A DNA stretch of 22,829 bases from the NCBI GenBank assembly GCA_002441265.1, contig DJVQ01000048.1:31946-54774 (forward strand), given 5' to 3'. The notes under the pieces are model-generated. The model searched no databases and was not told the origin of the DNA. It worked only from the letters and a program-made list of their open reading frames with translations. Position numbers and translations under genes: made by a program. Numbering within the stretch: position 1 is the first letter of the stretch; each line of letters starts with the position of its first letter. This DNA is from Syntrophaceae bacterium UBA6252. Lineage in GTDB: Bacteria; Desulfobacterota; Syntrophia; Syntrophales; UBA6807. Of this stretch, positions 1 through 7,415 are shown piece after piece.

Positions 1-1503
1 GGCATCGAGTTCGACTACTGCTGTGTTCACGCCGCCTTCGCCCTCAGGGACGAAGGGATCGAGTCGATCATGATCAACTGCAACCCGGAAACGGTGTCCA
101 CCGATTACGACACGGCGAACCGCCTCTACTTCGAGCCCCTCACCGTGGAGGACGTGCTTGCCATCTACGAGAAGGAGAAGCCGGAAGGGGTCATCGTCCA
201 GTTCGGCGGACAGACCCCCCTCAACATCGCCGGCGAACTGGCGGCGGAAGGGGTGAACATCCTCGGAACGTCGCCGGAGACCATCGACCTGGCGGAGGAC
301 CGGGACCGGTTCCGGAAAATGATGGAAAAGCTGGGGATACCGGAACCGAAATCGGGAATGGCGAGCACGTTCGAGGAGGCCCTCGAGATCGCCGGCCGGA
401 TCGGCTATCCCCTGATCGTGAGGCCGTCCTACGTCCTCGGGGGAAGGGGGATGGAGATCGTCTACGACGAGGACATGCTCCGGCGGTACCTGGCCCGGGC
501 CGTGGAAGTGACCCCGGAACGGCCGATCCTCATCGACAAGTTCCTGGAAAACGCCATCGAGTCGGAGACGGACGCCATTTCGGACGGGTCGGATGTATTC
601 CTTCCCGCCGTGATGGAACACATCGAGCTCGCGGGCATCCATTCAGGCGATTCGGCCTGCGTCATTCCCCCCATCAGCATTCCCGCCCGCCACCTGGACA
701 CCCTCTCGGAATACACGAGGCGGATCGCCCTCGAACTCGGGGTGGTCGGCCTCATGAACATCCAGTACGCCATCGCCGATGACGTGGTGTACATCCTCGA
801 GGCCAACCCGAGGGCGTCGAGAACGGTGCCCCTCGTTTCGAAGGTCTGCAACATTTCCATGGCGCGGATCGCGACCCGGCTCATGCTCGGGAAGAAGCTT
901 CCGGAGCTGAACCTGAAATCGAAGCCCATTCCCCACTTCGGCGTGAAGGAAGCGGTGTTTCCCTTCAACATGTTCCCCGAAGTGGATCCCGTCCTGGGAC
1001 CGGAGATGCGGTCCACCGGCGAGGTCCTCGGCCTTGCCGATTCCTTCGGCCTGGCCTTCTACAAGGCCGAGGAGGCGGCATCCCAGACCCTTCCGGTGTC
1101 GGGAACGGTGCTGATCACCGTGTCGGACATGGACAAGAAGGGCATCGTCGAGGTGGCGAGGGCCTTCACGGCCCTGGGATTCAAGGTGCGGGCGACGCAG
1201 GGAACGGCTGATTTCCTCGCCTCCCGGGGCATTCCCACGGAACCCATCCTCAAGATGCACGAGGGGAGGCCGAACATCACCGATGCCATCAAGAACAAGG
1301 AAATCCAGCTTGTCATCAACACGCCCAGCGGCCGTCTGAGCCAGCACGACGACTCCTACATCCGGAAGACCGCGATCAAATACAAGATCCCGTACATCAC
1401 GACGGCGGCGGCTGCCGTGGCGGCCTCCAAGGGCATCGCGGCCATACAGAGAGGCCACGGGCAGGTGAAGTCGGTGCAGCAATATCACAGGGAGATCGGT
1501 TGA
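1..1503 (+). CDS. carB: Carbamoyl-phosphate synthase large subunit, C-terminal half (partial at the window edge)
   Basis: The reading frame is open from base 1, so the gene begins left of the window; about 500 residues are visible of the roughly 1,070 usual for CarB. CarB makes carbamoyl phosphate from bicarbonate, ATP and ammonia delivered by CarA, for pyrimidine and arginine synthesis. The visible part starts at the second ATP-grasp half (GIEFDYCCVHA, NCNPETVSTDYD) and carries the expected blocks FGGQTPLN, RPSYVLGGRGMEIVYD, MEHIE-AG-HSGDSAC and EANPRASRTVPLVSKV. The allosteric MGS-like domain follows (HEGRPNITDAIKN, INTPSGR). It is 7 bases from the next gene and probably in the same operon. 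Identification is from remembered family motifs and is very secure. Confidence 0.98.
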   Translation, partial: GIEFDYCCVHAAFALRDEGIESIMINCNPETVSTDYDTANRLYFEPLTVEDVLAIYEKEKPEGVIVQFGGQTPLNIAGELAAEGVNILGTSPETIDLAEDRDRFRKMMEKLGIPEPKSGMASTFEEALEIAGRIGYPLIVRPSYVLGGRGMEIVYDEDMLRRYLARAVEVTPERPILIDKFLENAIESETDAISDGSDVFLPAVMEHIELAGIHSGDSACVIPPISIPARHLDTLSEYTRRIALELGVVGLMNIQYAIADDVVYILEANPRASRTVPLVSKVCNISMARIATRLMLGKKLPELNLKSKPIPHFGVKEAVFPFNMFPEVDPVLGPEMRSTGEVLGLADSFGLAFYKAEEAASQTLPVSGTVLITVSDMDKKGIVEVARAFTALGFKVRATQGTADFLASRGIPTEPILKMHEGRPNITDAIKNKEIQLVINTPSGRLSQHDDSYIRKTAIKYKIPYITTAAAAVAASKGIAAIQRGHGQVKSVQQYHREIG

Positions 1504-1510
1504 AAGGGGT

Positions 1511-2899
1511 ATGAACGCATCGGAAGTCAGGGGAGAGAATTGCGGGATCTTCGGGATCTGCTCGACGGAGGAGTGTGCCGGGAGCATTTACCAGGGCATT
1601 GATTTTCTTCAGCACCGGGGACAGGAGTACTGCGGCATTTCAACCTTCGATGCCGGCCTTCACCACGTGACCCACCACGGAAAGGTGATCAACATGTTCA
1701 CCGATGACGAACTCAGGAGCCTCCGGGGCCGATGGGGGATCGGTCACGTGAGCCTCTGGGAACGGCAGCCCATGAAGTGGCAGACCCAGGTGGGGGAAAT
1801 CGCCGTCGCCTTCAGCGGGAACATCATGAACGCCGAGGCGCTCATGACGGACATGATGCACCGGGGAAAATCCTTCTACAAGGGATACAACATCGAAATC
1901 CTCTCCAAGGTCATCATCGAGGAACAGGACATCCCGAAGGGGATCGCCGTCCTGGCGGAGAAGGTGCGGGGGGCCTATTCCCTTGTCGTCCTTTCCCGGG
2001 ACGGCGTCTACGCCGCCCGCGACATCTACGGCTTCCGCCCCCTCATCATCGGGACGGACGGGAAACGGTTCGCCGTGAGTTCCGAATCCCGGGCCCTGAA
2101 GAATCTGGATCTGCAGATCGTCAGGGACGTCGAACCGGGGGAGATCCTTCTGATCGACGACAAGGGATTTCATACGCTCGCCAGAATTCCCTCCCCCCGG
2201 AGGGCCCACTGCGCCTTCGAATGGGCCTACACGGCGAGCATCGACTCGGTCATCGACGGCGTCTATGTCCAGGAGGCCCGGAGCAACCTGGGGGAACAAC
2301 TGGCCCGGCGGGATGAGGAGGAAGGGGATTTCCCCGGGGATTGCGTGTCCCCCGTTCCGCTTTCCGGGATCGGCCACGCCCTCGGCTATCACCGGTATTC
2401 CAGGATCCCCTACCAGGAGGTCTTTCTCTACCACCGGTACGCGGACCGGAGCTACACCCAGTCGACCCAGCTCGCCCGGGAACGGATGGCAAAAAGGAAG
2501 CTTTCCGTCCTGCCCTACGCCGTAAAGGGCAGCCGGATCGTCCTGTGCGACGATTCCATCGTCCGGGGGACCCAGATCATGAACAAGGTCCGGGACCTGA
2601 AGAAGGCCGGGGCCCGGGAGGTTCACGTCCGGGTCGCCTGTCCCCCCCTCATGTATCCCTGCGATTTCGGGATCTCCACGCGGTCCTACGACGAGCTGAT
2701 CGCCCGGCGGTTCATCTCCGAGGGAAACGTGGAATCGAAGGCGCAGCTCAGGGATCTCGAAACATGGATCGCCGGCAGGATCGACGCCGATTCGGTCCGG
2801 TTCAACAGTCTCGAACGGTTCGTGTCGGCGCTGAAGATTCCCAGGGAAGACCTCTGCCTCAAATGCTTCGACGGCGGATTCCCCATCCGCTCCGGGTGA
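1511..2899 (+). CDS. Amidophosphoribosyltransferase (PurF) family protein with an altered glutaminase domain
   Basis: The product has 462 residues. PurF makes phosphoribosylamine from PRPP and glutamine in the first purine step. The N-terminal Ntn-hydrolase half has a Cys in the right context (ENCGIFGI, Cys11) and QHRGQEYCGI. The C-terminal phosphoribosyltransferase half keeps the PRPP loop (VLCDDSIVRGTQ, about 344-355), a PVP-SG segment near 281 and conserved Cys near the end. Several blocks that bind glutamine in canonical PurF look changed: the RYST motif after GH is SLWE, the HNG motif is FSG, and the SDTE motif is YNIE. This may therefore be a PurF paralogue using free ammonia or another amine rather than the housekeeping enzyme. 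The start lies 7 bases after carB, preceded by a GAAAGGGG-type ribosome-binding site. Family is secure; function is less so. Confidence 0.88.
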   Translation: MNASEVRGENCGIFGICSTEECAGSIYQGIDFLQHRGQEYCGISTFDAGLHHVTHHGKVINMFTDDELRSLRGRWGIGHVSLWERQPMKWQTQVGEIAVAFSGNIMNAEALMTDMMHRGKSFYKGYNIEILSKVIIEEQDIPKGIAVLAEKVRGAYSLVVLSRDGVYAARDIYGFRPLIIGTDGKRFAVSSESRALKNLDLQIVRDVEPGEILLIDDKGFHTLARIPSPRRAHCAFEWAYTASIDSVIDGVYVQEARSNLGEQLARRDEEEGDFPGDCVSPVPLSGIGHALGYHRYSRIPYQEVFLYHRYADRSYTQSTQLARERMAKRKLSVLPYAVKGSRIVLCDDSIVRGTQIMNKVRDLKKAGAREVHVRVACPPLMYPCDFGISTRSYDELIARRFISEGNVESKAQLRDLETWIAGRIDADSVRFNSLERFVSALKIPREDLCLKCFDGGFPIRSG

Positions 2900-2977
2900 C
2901 GGCCCCTTTCCCCCCGCCGGAAATCGTCATTCCCCTGCCTTCCGTTGCCGTGTCCCGGAATGCTTCGGGTCCCGGAT

Positions 2978-3862
2978 TCAGGGAAAGGAAAGGGAGAAGA
3001 CGGAAAGAGGATTCACCGCCGTTTCCCTGATCGTCATCCCCCAGTGAAGATGGGGTCCCGTGGCCCGTCCGGTGTCGCCCACGGAACCGAGAACCTGCCC
3101 CTTCCGGACCCGGGCCCCCCCCTTGACCCTGATCTTCGAGAGATGGCAGTAGACCGTGTGAAGACCCTTCCCGTGGTCGAGGATCACCGTCTTCCCGCCG
3201 TAATGGAGCGCTTCGGCGAGGACCACCGTCCCCCCGTTCGCCGCCTTCACGGGCGTCCCCTTCTTCGCCCCGATGTCGATTCCCCTGTGGCGGGACACGA
3301 GGGTGTCGTTGAAGATCCTTTCCTCCCCGAAATTCTTCCCGATCCTTCCCCCAGCGGGGAGGATGAAATCTCCTTTTCCTTTCCATCGCTCCTCGCATGC
3401 CCGGTACGCCGCGCGGCAGCTTTCCACGTCGCGCCGGATCCGTTCCTGGTCCTCCCTGTCCGGGTCGACGAACTTCGGGTGAACGGAGAGGGCGTTCTTC
3501 GGGAAGGTCGTTTCCTCGACGGGCAGCGGGACGGAGAGACTGCGGCGCGTGCCGTCCTGAAATTCTACGGTTACCAGAATCTCCGCCGTCCGCGGCGGGT
3601 CGAACGGATCGATTCCCGCCAGGAGGAAGGGGCGGGGGTGCTTCCGGTTTCCGAACGGCCATGTCTCCCCGCAGAAGGACAATACGGCCTTCCGGAAATC
3701 GAGGGGCTTCAGGAGGGTGATTTTAAGGAGTTCCCCGGGGGCGATGGAACGGCATTCCCCGAGGACCCGGACGGTGTCGTTCCCGGCGGTGAACTGAAGG
3801 CATTCGGCCGTGGCGGCGTGAAGAAGCGTCAACAGAAGGGATAAAAGCAATATGCGTTTCAC
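2978..3862 (-). CDS. M23-family (LytM-type) zinc metallopeptidase, secreted
   Basis: The product has 294 residues, counted from a GTG start with GGGAGAGG just upstream; an in-frame upstream extension lacks signal-peptide character and is rejected. Residues 1-20 form a signal peptide (KR followed by a Leu-rich core ending HAATA). Residues about 30-125 look like a beta-rich substrate-positioning region, then a charged linker, then the M23 domain from about 165. Metal ligands of the family are visible: H192 and D196 in RHRGIDIG, and H271/H273 in GPHLHWG, with H240 in YCHLSK. M23 enzymes cut peptidoglycan cross-bridges or activate amidases in the periplasm, and all catalytic residues appear present. 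It converges with purF and diverges from the DUF362 gene. Confidence 0.93.
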   Translation of the reverse strand: MKRILLLSLLLTLLHAATAECLQFTAGNDTVRVLGECRSIAPGELLKITLLKPLDFRKAVLSFCGETWPFGNRKHPRPFLLAGIDPFDPPRTAEILVTVEFQDGTRRSLSVPLPVEETTFPKNALSVHPKFVDPDREDQERIRRDVESCRAAYRACEERWKGKGDFILPAGGRIGKNFGEERIFNDTLVSRHRGIDIGAKKGTPVKAANGGTVVLAEALHYGGKTVILDHGKGLHTVYCHLSKIRVKGGARVRKGQVLGSVGDTGRATGPHLHWGMTIRETAVNPLSVFSLSFP

Positions 3863-4019
3863 GGGACCTCTCCCGTTCGTTTTTTTCGGGCCGTGCCCTC
3901 GGGAAGGAGGTCCGCCGGGCGAAGACCGGTGAGCAAGGTCGAATGAAAATGGTTTCCTCCCCGACGCCGCAATGATATCATCAAACGCGGTACATGCAAA
4001 GAAAGGAAGGGGTAAGGGA

Positions 4020-4922
4020 ATGGACCGCAGGGATTTCCTGAAAAAAACCCTTTGCGCCGCAGCCGCGGCGTCCTGCCCGGGAACGCTTCTGTCCCTCGCG
4101 GAAGGATGGGCCGTTCCTCCCGTTCCGGACCTGGCGGTCGTCCGCGGGCCTTCCCCCGAGGCGATCACCCGGGCGGCCGTGGACGCCCTCGGCGGGATCC
4201 GCCGTTTCGTTTCCACGGGGGACGTGGTGGTGGTGAAACCGAACATCGGGTGGGACCGTACGCCGGAGTACGGGGCGAACACGCACCCCGCCGTCGTGGC
4301 GGCCCTGGTGACGCTGTGTTTCGAGGCGGGCGCCGGGAAGGTGAAGGTCTTCGACCGGCCGGTGAACGATCCCAGGCGCTGCTACCGGCAAAGCGGCATC
4401 GCCGACGCTGCGGAGGCGGCGGGAGCGGATGTCCACTACGTCGACGAACGGAAATTCAAGACGGTGAAGCTCGACGGCCTGGCCCTCAAGGATTGGCCCC
4501 TTTACGAGGAGATCCTCGAAGCGGACCGGGTGATCAACGTGCCCGTGGCGAAGACCCACGGCCTGTCCACCCTGACCCTGGGCATGAAGAACTGGATGGG
4601 CGTCATGGGCGGCGGCCGCTGGCTGATCCATCAGCGGGTTCACGAGAGCATCGTGGACGTGGCCCGGAGAGTGAAACCGGTCCTCACCGTCCTTGACGCG
4701 GTCCGGATCCTTACGGCCAACGGGCCTCAGGGGGGCCGGCTGGAGGACGTGAAGGTTCTCGACACGGTCGTCGCGGGAACGGACCCCGTGGCCGTGGATT
4801 CCTTCGGTGCGACCCTCTTCGGCATCCGGGGGCGGGACCTCGAATCCGTCCGCATCGGCCATGAAACGGGACTGGGAAACATGAATCTCGACACCCTGAA
4901 CATCCGGCGAATCGAACGGTGA
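4020..4922 (+). CDS. DUF362-domain protein with Tat signal
   Basis: The product has 300 residues. The ATG chosen follows GGAAGGGGTAAGGGA and begins with a twin-arginine signal (MDRRDFLKK, then an Ala-rich segment). An ATA/ATG-rich in-frame extension upstream would bury that signal and is not used. The body is a DUF362 domain: VVVVKPNIGW, a THP-VVAALV segment, VINVPVAKTHG, GMKNWMG and a TDPVAVDSFGA segment. DUF362 proteins are often encoded beside ferredoxin-like proteins, but their biochemical role is not established. This one has no ferredoxin cluster itself; the cluster protein is encoded 28 bases downstream, which suggests a periplasmic redox pair. An ATGATATCAT palindrome lies 40 bases upstream in the divergent promoter region. 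Confidence 0.9.
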   Translation: MDRRDFLKKTLCAAAAASCPGTLLSLAEGWAVPPVPDLAVVRGPSPEAITRAAVDALGGIRRFVSTGDVVVVKPNIGWDRTPEYGANTHPAVVAALVTLCFEAGAGKVKVFDRPVNDPRRCYRQSGIADAAEAAGADVHYVDERKFKTVKLDGLALKDWPLYEEILEADRVINVPVAKTHGLSTLTLGMKNWMGVMGGGRWLIHQRVHESIVDVARRVKPVLTVLDAVRILTANGPQGGRLEDVKVLDTVVAGTDPVAVDSFGATLFGIRGRDLESVRIGHETGLGNMNLDTLNIRRIER

Positions 4923-4950
4923 GGCCGGCGGTCCGGAAGGATTCGAAAGC

Positions 4951-6498
4951 ATGAGAATCAAGACGGCCCGCTGGCTGGTCCAGATCGCCTTCCTCCTCCT
5001 GTTCCTCTTTCTTTTCATCCAGACCGAGTCGAAAGGGGACGACACGCTGGGCTATCCCGTCCGCCTGTTTCTCGATTTCGACCCCCTGATCCTTCTTTCC
5101 ACCCTTCTTTCCTCCCGGGGCCTCGTTCCCGGATTTCTCCTGTCCCTCTCCGCCGTTGTCGCGACCGTCTTTCTCGGCAGGGTCTTCTGCGGCTGGATCT
5201 GTCCTCTCGGGACGATTCACAACATCGCGGAGATCGCCGCGGGACGAAGGAAACCCGTCCTGCCTCCCGGCGCCCGGAAGTGGAAGTACTGGATTCTTTT
5301 CTTTCTTCTTTCCTCGTCTCTTTTCACCATGCAGGTGACGGGCATCCTCGATCCCCTGTGTCTTCTCGTCCGGTCCCTCGCCCTTTCCGTGCATCCCGCC
5401 TTTCAGAACGGGTTCGCGGCGCTTTTCCAGACCGCCGGGGACTGGCCCGTCCCCGTCCTTTCCGCCTTGGCGGAGGGGCTTCACGACCTGTTCCGGAAGC
5501 TTCTTTTCTCCTTCCGGGAACCCCGTTTCTTCCAGGCCGTGTTCACCGGTCTCTTGTTCGGGATCATCGTGGGACTCAATTTCGTGGAAAAACGTTTCTG
5601 GTGCAGGTACCTTTGTCCGCTGGGGGCGCTTCTCGGGCTTCTCTCCCGGAAGGCCTTGCTGAAAAGGTCGGTGAGCGAGGGATGCACCGATTGCGGCGTA
5701 TGCGGCCGTGTGTGCCAGGGGCGGGCGACGGGCGAGGACGCCCGGGAATGGGCGTCGTCGGAATGCCTTGCCTGCTTCGAGTGCGACGACCTCTGTCCCT
5801 CCGGATCCGTCCGGTTCGGTTTCAGCCGGGAAAAGGGGGGCGGTTCCTTCCTGCCCGGGAGGCGTTCCGTCCTTGCGTCCCTTCTCGCCGGGGCGGCGGC
5901 CGTTCCCTTTTTCCGGATCTTTCCGGGGAGCCGGGCGGGCGTTTTTTCCGGGAAGCTGATCCGGCCTCCCGGTGCGCTCGACGAGGGGGATTTCCTGGCA
6001 CGGTGCGTCCGGTGCGGCGAGTGCATGAAGGTCTGCATCACCAACGGGCTTCAGCCGGCCTTCCTGGAGGGAGGCCTGGAAGCCCTCTGGACGCCCGTTC
6101 TCGTTCCGTCCGTCGGTTACTGCGAGTACCGGTGCACCCTGTGCGGCCAGGTCTGTCCCACCGGTGCCATCAAACCCCTGAGTCCCGGGGAAAAGGAATC
6201 GGTCCGGATCGGAACGGCTTTCATCGATTTCGGGCGGTGCCTTCCCCATGCCTTCGGGATCCCCTGCCTGGTCTGCCAGGAGGTCTGTCCCACGGCGATG
6301 AAGGCCGTCTGGTTTGAAAAAGGGAATGTCACGGACCGGGAGGGAGGGGTCAGGACCGTGAAGAAACCTTACGTGGACCCTGCACGGTGCGTCGGCTGCG
6401 GGACCTGCGAGCACAACTGTCCGGTCCGGGGGGAGCCGGCCATCCGGGTCGTCAGCACGGGGGAGTCGCGGTCAAAAGAAAACCGGCTGCTCCTTTGA
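4951..6498 (+). CDS. Membrane polyferredoxin, NapH-like/NapG-like fusion
   Basis: The product has 515 residues. The N-terminal half is NapH/RdxA-like: transmembrane segments near 8-24, 48-77, 112-128 and 192-210, with CGWICPLG (C80, C84) and CRYLCPLGALLG (C218, C222). Four-Cys ferredoxin-type motifs follow at 245-255 and 272-282. An internal twin-arginine-like stretch (GRRSVLAS, about 303-310) leads into a hydrophobic segment, and the C-terminal half resembles NapG/MauM. It has further Cys clusters at 352-362, 391-402, 430-446 and 480-490. That makes six possible [4Fe-4S] sites. The protein probably carries electrons between a quinol pool or membrane donor and an exported partner, perhaps the DUF362 protein encoded 28 bases upstream. 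Electron donor and acceptor are unknown. Confidence 0.92.
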   Translation: MRIKTARWLVQIAFLLLFLFLFIQTESKGDDTLGYPVRLFLDFDPLILLSTLLSSRGLVPGFLLSLSAVVATVFLGRVFCGWICPLGTIHNIAEIAAGRRKPVLPPGARKWKYWILFFLLSSSLFTMQVTGILDPLCLLVRSLALSVHPAFQNGFAALFQTAGDWPVPVLSALAEGLHDLFRKLLFSFREPRFFQAVFTGLLFGIIVGLNFVEKRFWCRYLCPLGALLGLLSRKALLKRSVSEGCTDCGVCGRVCQGRATGEDAREWASSECLACFECDDLCPSGSVRFGFSREKGGGSFLPGRRSVLASLLAGAAAVPFFRIFPGSRAGVFSGKLIRPPGALDEGDFLARCVRCGECMKVCITNGLQPAFLEGGLEALWTPVLVPSVGYCEYRCTLCGQVCPTGAIKPLSPGEKESVRIGTAFIDFGRCLPHAFGIPCLVCQEVCPTAMKAVWFEKGNVTDREGGVRTVKKPYVDPARCVGCGTCEHNCPVRGEPAIRVVSTGESRSKENRLLL

Positions 6499-6515
6499 AA
6501 AGGAAGCAGCCGGTT
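6474..6515 (-). terminator. Intrinsic terminator between converging genes
   Basis: A long hairpin (arms 6481-6495 and 6500-6515, starting AACCGGCTGC, one-base bulge, loop TGAA) overlaps the polyferredoxin stop codon. On the minus strand it is followed by TTTTCTTTTGAC, the expected U-tract for the selenoprotein gene. It may also slow transcription from the plus strand, but no T-run is present there. Confidence 0.8.
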
Positions 6516-6539
6516 CATCCGGTCCGCCGTCCGTCGGTC

Positions 6540-6851
6540 TCAGCAGCTGCAGCCCGATCCACAGGACCTCGGGACCATGCTGGAATCGATCTTGAAGCCC
6601 GAACGGCCTCCCATCTCGATGAAATCGATCTTCACCGGCTTGATTTCGTCCAGAAGTTTCGGGTCCACCAGGAATGTGAACCCCCTTTCCTCAAAAACCA
6701 CATCTTCCGTTTTAGGCTCATCCAGAGCCATTCCGAGCGACGGGCCCGATCAGCCGCCCTCGAAAAGGGCGATGCGGATGGGCGGAACGGGATTCCTGTC
6801 CTTGAGGGCGGACGACAGCATTTCCGCCGCTTTTTCAGTCACTTCGAACAT
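6540..6851 (-). CDS. HesB/IscA-like selenoprotein with in-frame UGA at codon 34
   Basis: Read through an in-frame TGA at 6750-6752, the gene encodes 103 residues. ATG at 6851 follows AAGGAGAGTGAGC. The upstream part (MFEVTEKAAEML, then IRIALFEGG) and the downstream part (SGPSLGMALDEP, VDPKLLDEIKPVKIDF, SGFKIDS, C-terminal CGSGCSC) together form one small HesB/IscA-type domain. The TGA falls exactly where the family has the first cluster-binding Cys (GGC-G). A family of HesB-related proteins with Sec at this Cys is known (TIGR01911). A perfect stem-loop lies 20 bases after the UGA. IscA/HesB proteins bind or deliver iron or Fe-S clusters; Sec would change that ligand. If Sec were not inserted the product would be 33 residues and useless. 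Automated annotation would probably split or shorten this gene. Confidence 0.88.
6715..6729 (-). promoter_or_regulatory. Candidate bacterial SECIS stem-loop
   Basis: On the minus strand GGCTC-TGGAT-GAGCC forms a perfect 5-bp stem with a 5-base loop. The loop starts 26 bases after the UGA and has G at its second position. A G in the first two loop bases and a loop 16-37 bases from the UGA are the published bacterial SECIS rules as I recall them. The lower stem is less clear by eye. Confidence 0.65.
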
Positions 6852-6906
6852 GCTCACTCTCCTTTTTCGCCGGGCCGAAGCAATCGGCCGCATGGAGACG
6901 AAATTA

Positions 6907-6946
6907 ATATTTGAGACCAATATATAGCTTTTTTTTAAATTGTCAA
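6907..6946 (-). promoter_or_regulatory. Sigma-70-like promoter and overlapping palindrome for the HesB-like selenoprotein gene
   Basis: On the minus strand TTGACA (6946-6941) is separated by 16 bases from TATATT (6924-6919), about 70 bases before the ATG. An imperfect palindrome with arms ATATTGG and CAAATAT (6923-6907, 3-base centre) overlaps the -10 box. That placement suits a repressor operator; which regulator binds is unknown. Confidence 0.6.
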
Positions 6947-6970
6947 AGGATGCGGGCCGGCTATGACACG

Positions 6971-6995
6971 AGCCGGGGCTGAAGCCCCGGGCTGC
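6971..6995 (-). repeat. REP-like hairpin, inverted orientation
   Basis: On the minus strand GCAG is followed by an 8-bp perfect stem (CCGGGGCT, loop TC, AGCCCCGG). The layout is the same as the two GTAG-headed copies to the right, with a different stem sequence and opposite orientation, as in the paired REPs of BIMEs. Confidence 0.6.
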
Positions 6996-7013
6996 GAAAA
7001 GGCTGGCGAAGCT

Positions 7014-7039
7014 GTAGACCGGCCCTTCAGGGCCGGCGG
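7014..7039 (+). repeat. REP element with GTAG head, copy 1
   Basis: GTAG, one base, then CCGGCCCT-TC-AGGGCCGG (perfect 8-bp stem, 2-base loop) and CGG. A GTAG or GGAG tetranucleotide 5' of a palindrome is the known mark of REPs mobilised by RAYT transposases. The sequence is shared with copy 2, differing only at the base after GTAG. Confidence 0.7.
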
Positions 7040-7337
7040 TATCTTGCCGGAAAGGGTTGCCGTGGAGGGGCGCGGGCCGGTTTTCCGGCTCAGGAACCGC
7101 TTTTCGACGGTTCCGATTTTCTCGCTCCACTGCAACACCGCCGATTCGCCCTGCGGGGCTTTTCCGGCCCGGACAAGCGGTGTTGCGGGCGTTCCGCTTC
7201 GAAAGGAACCGTGAGCGAAAAGGCGGTTATTCGCCTCCAAAACCGTCTCACGCCCCTTGGAACCGCCATGCCGGCCGGGTTCCCTTCTTCATGACCGGGG
7301 CCGACACCGAAAAGCGATTGTTCAGGGGTTGTTTGAT

Positions 7338-7363
7338 GTAGTCCGGCCCTTCAGGGCCGGCGG
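7338..7363 (+). repeat. REP element with GTAG head, copy 2
   Basis: This repeats copy 1 (25 of 26 bases) 324 bases away. It lies 53 bases beyond the stop of the minus-strand uspA-family gene and could protect or end that transcript, though no T-tract follows. The 300 bases between copies hold further short inverted repeats: GCAACACCGC at 7132 with GCGGTGTTGC at 7177, and GGAACCG at 7093 with CGGTTCC at 7108. No gene could be supported anywhere in 6947-7415. Confidence 0.7.
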
Positions 7364-7415
7364 GGCGGAACGCCTTGGCCGAACCCCCGGACGGCCCGGG
7401 GAGATCGCCCGGAGG

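Noticed and set aside
4711..6414. Long minus-strand open frame (567 codons) opposite the polyferredoxin gene
   Set aside because: Its composition is Arg/Gly/Pro-rich and without motifs, typical of the shadow of a GC-rich coding strand. The plus-strand protein is clearly real.
6750..6752. TGA read as a true stop, giving a 33-residue peptide and a separate 63-residue gene
   Set aside because: Both parts are in one frame and complete one HesB/IscA domain. The second part has no ribosome-binding site of its own, and the TGA sits on the conserved Cys with a SECIS-like hairpin after it.
6935..7240. Minus-strand frame of 101 codons between the selenoprotein and uspA genes
   Set aside because: It runs through REP hairpins and the selenoprotein promoter, has low-complexity composition and no credible start site.
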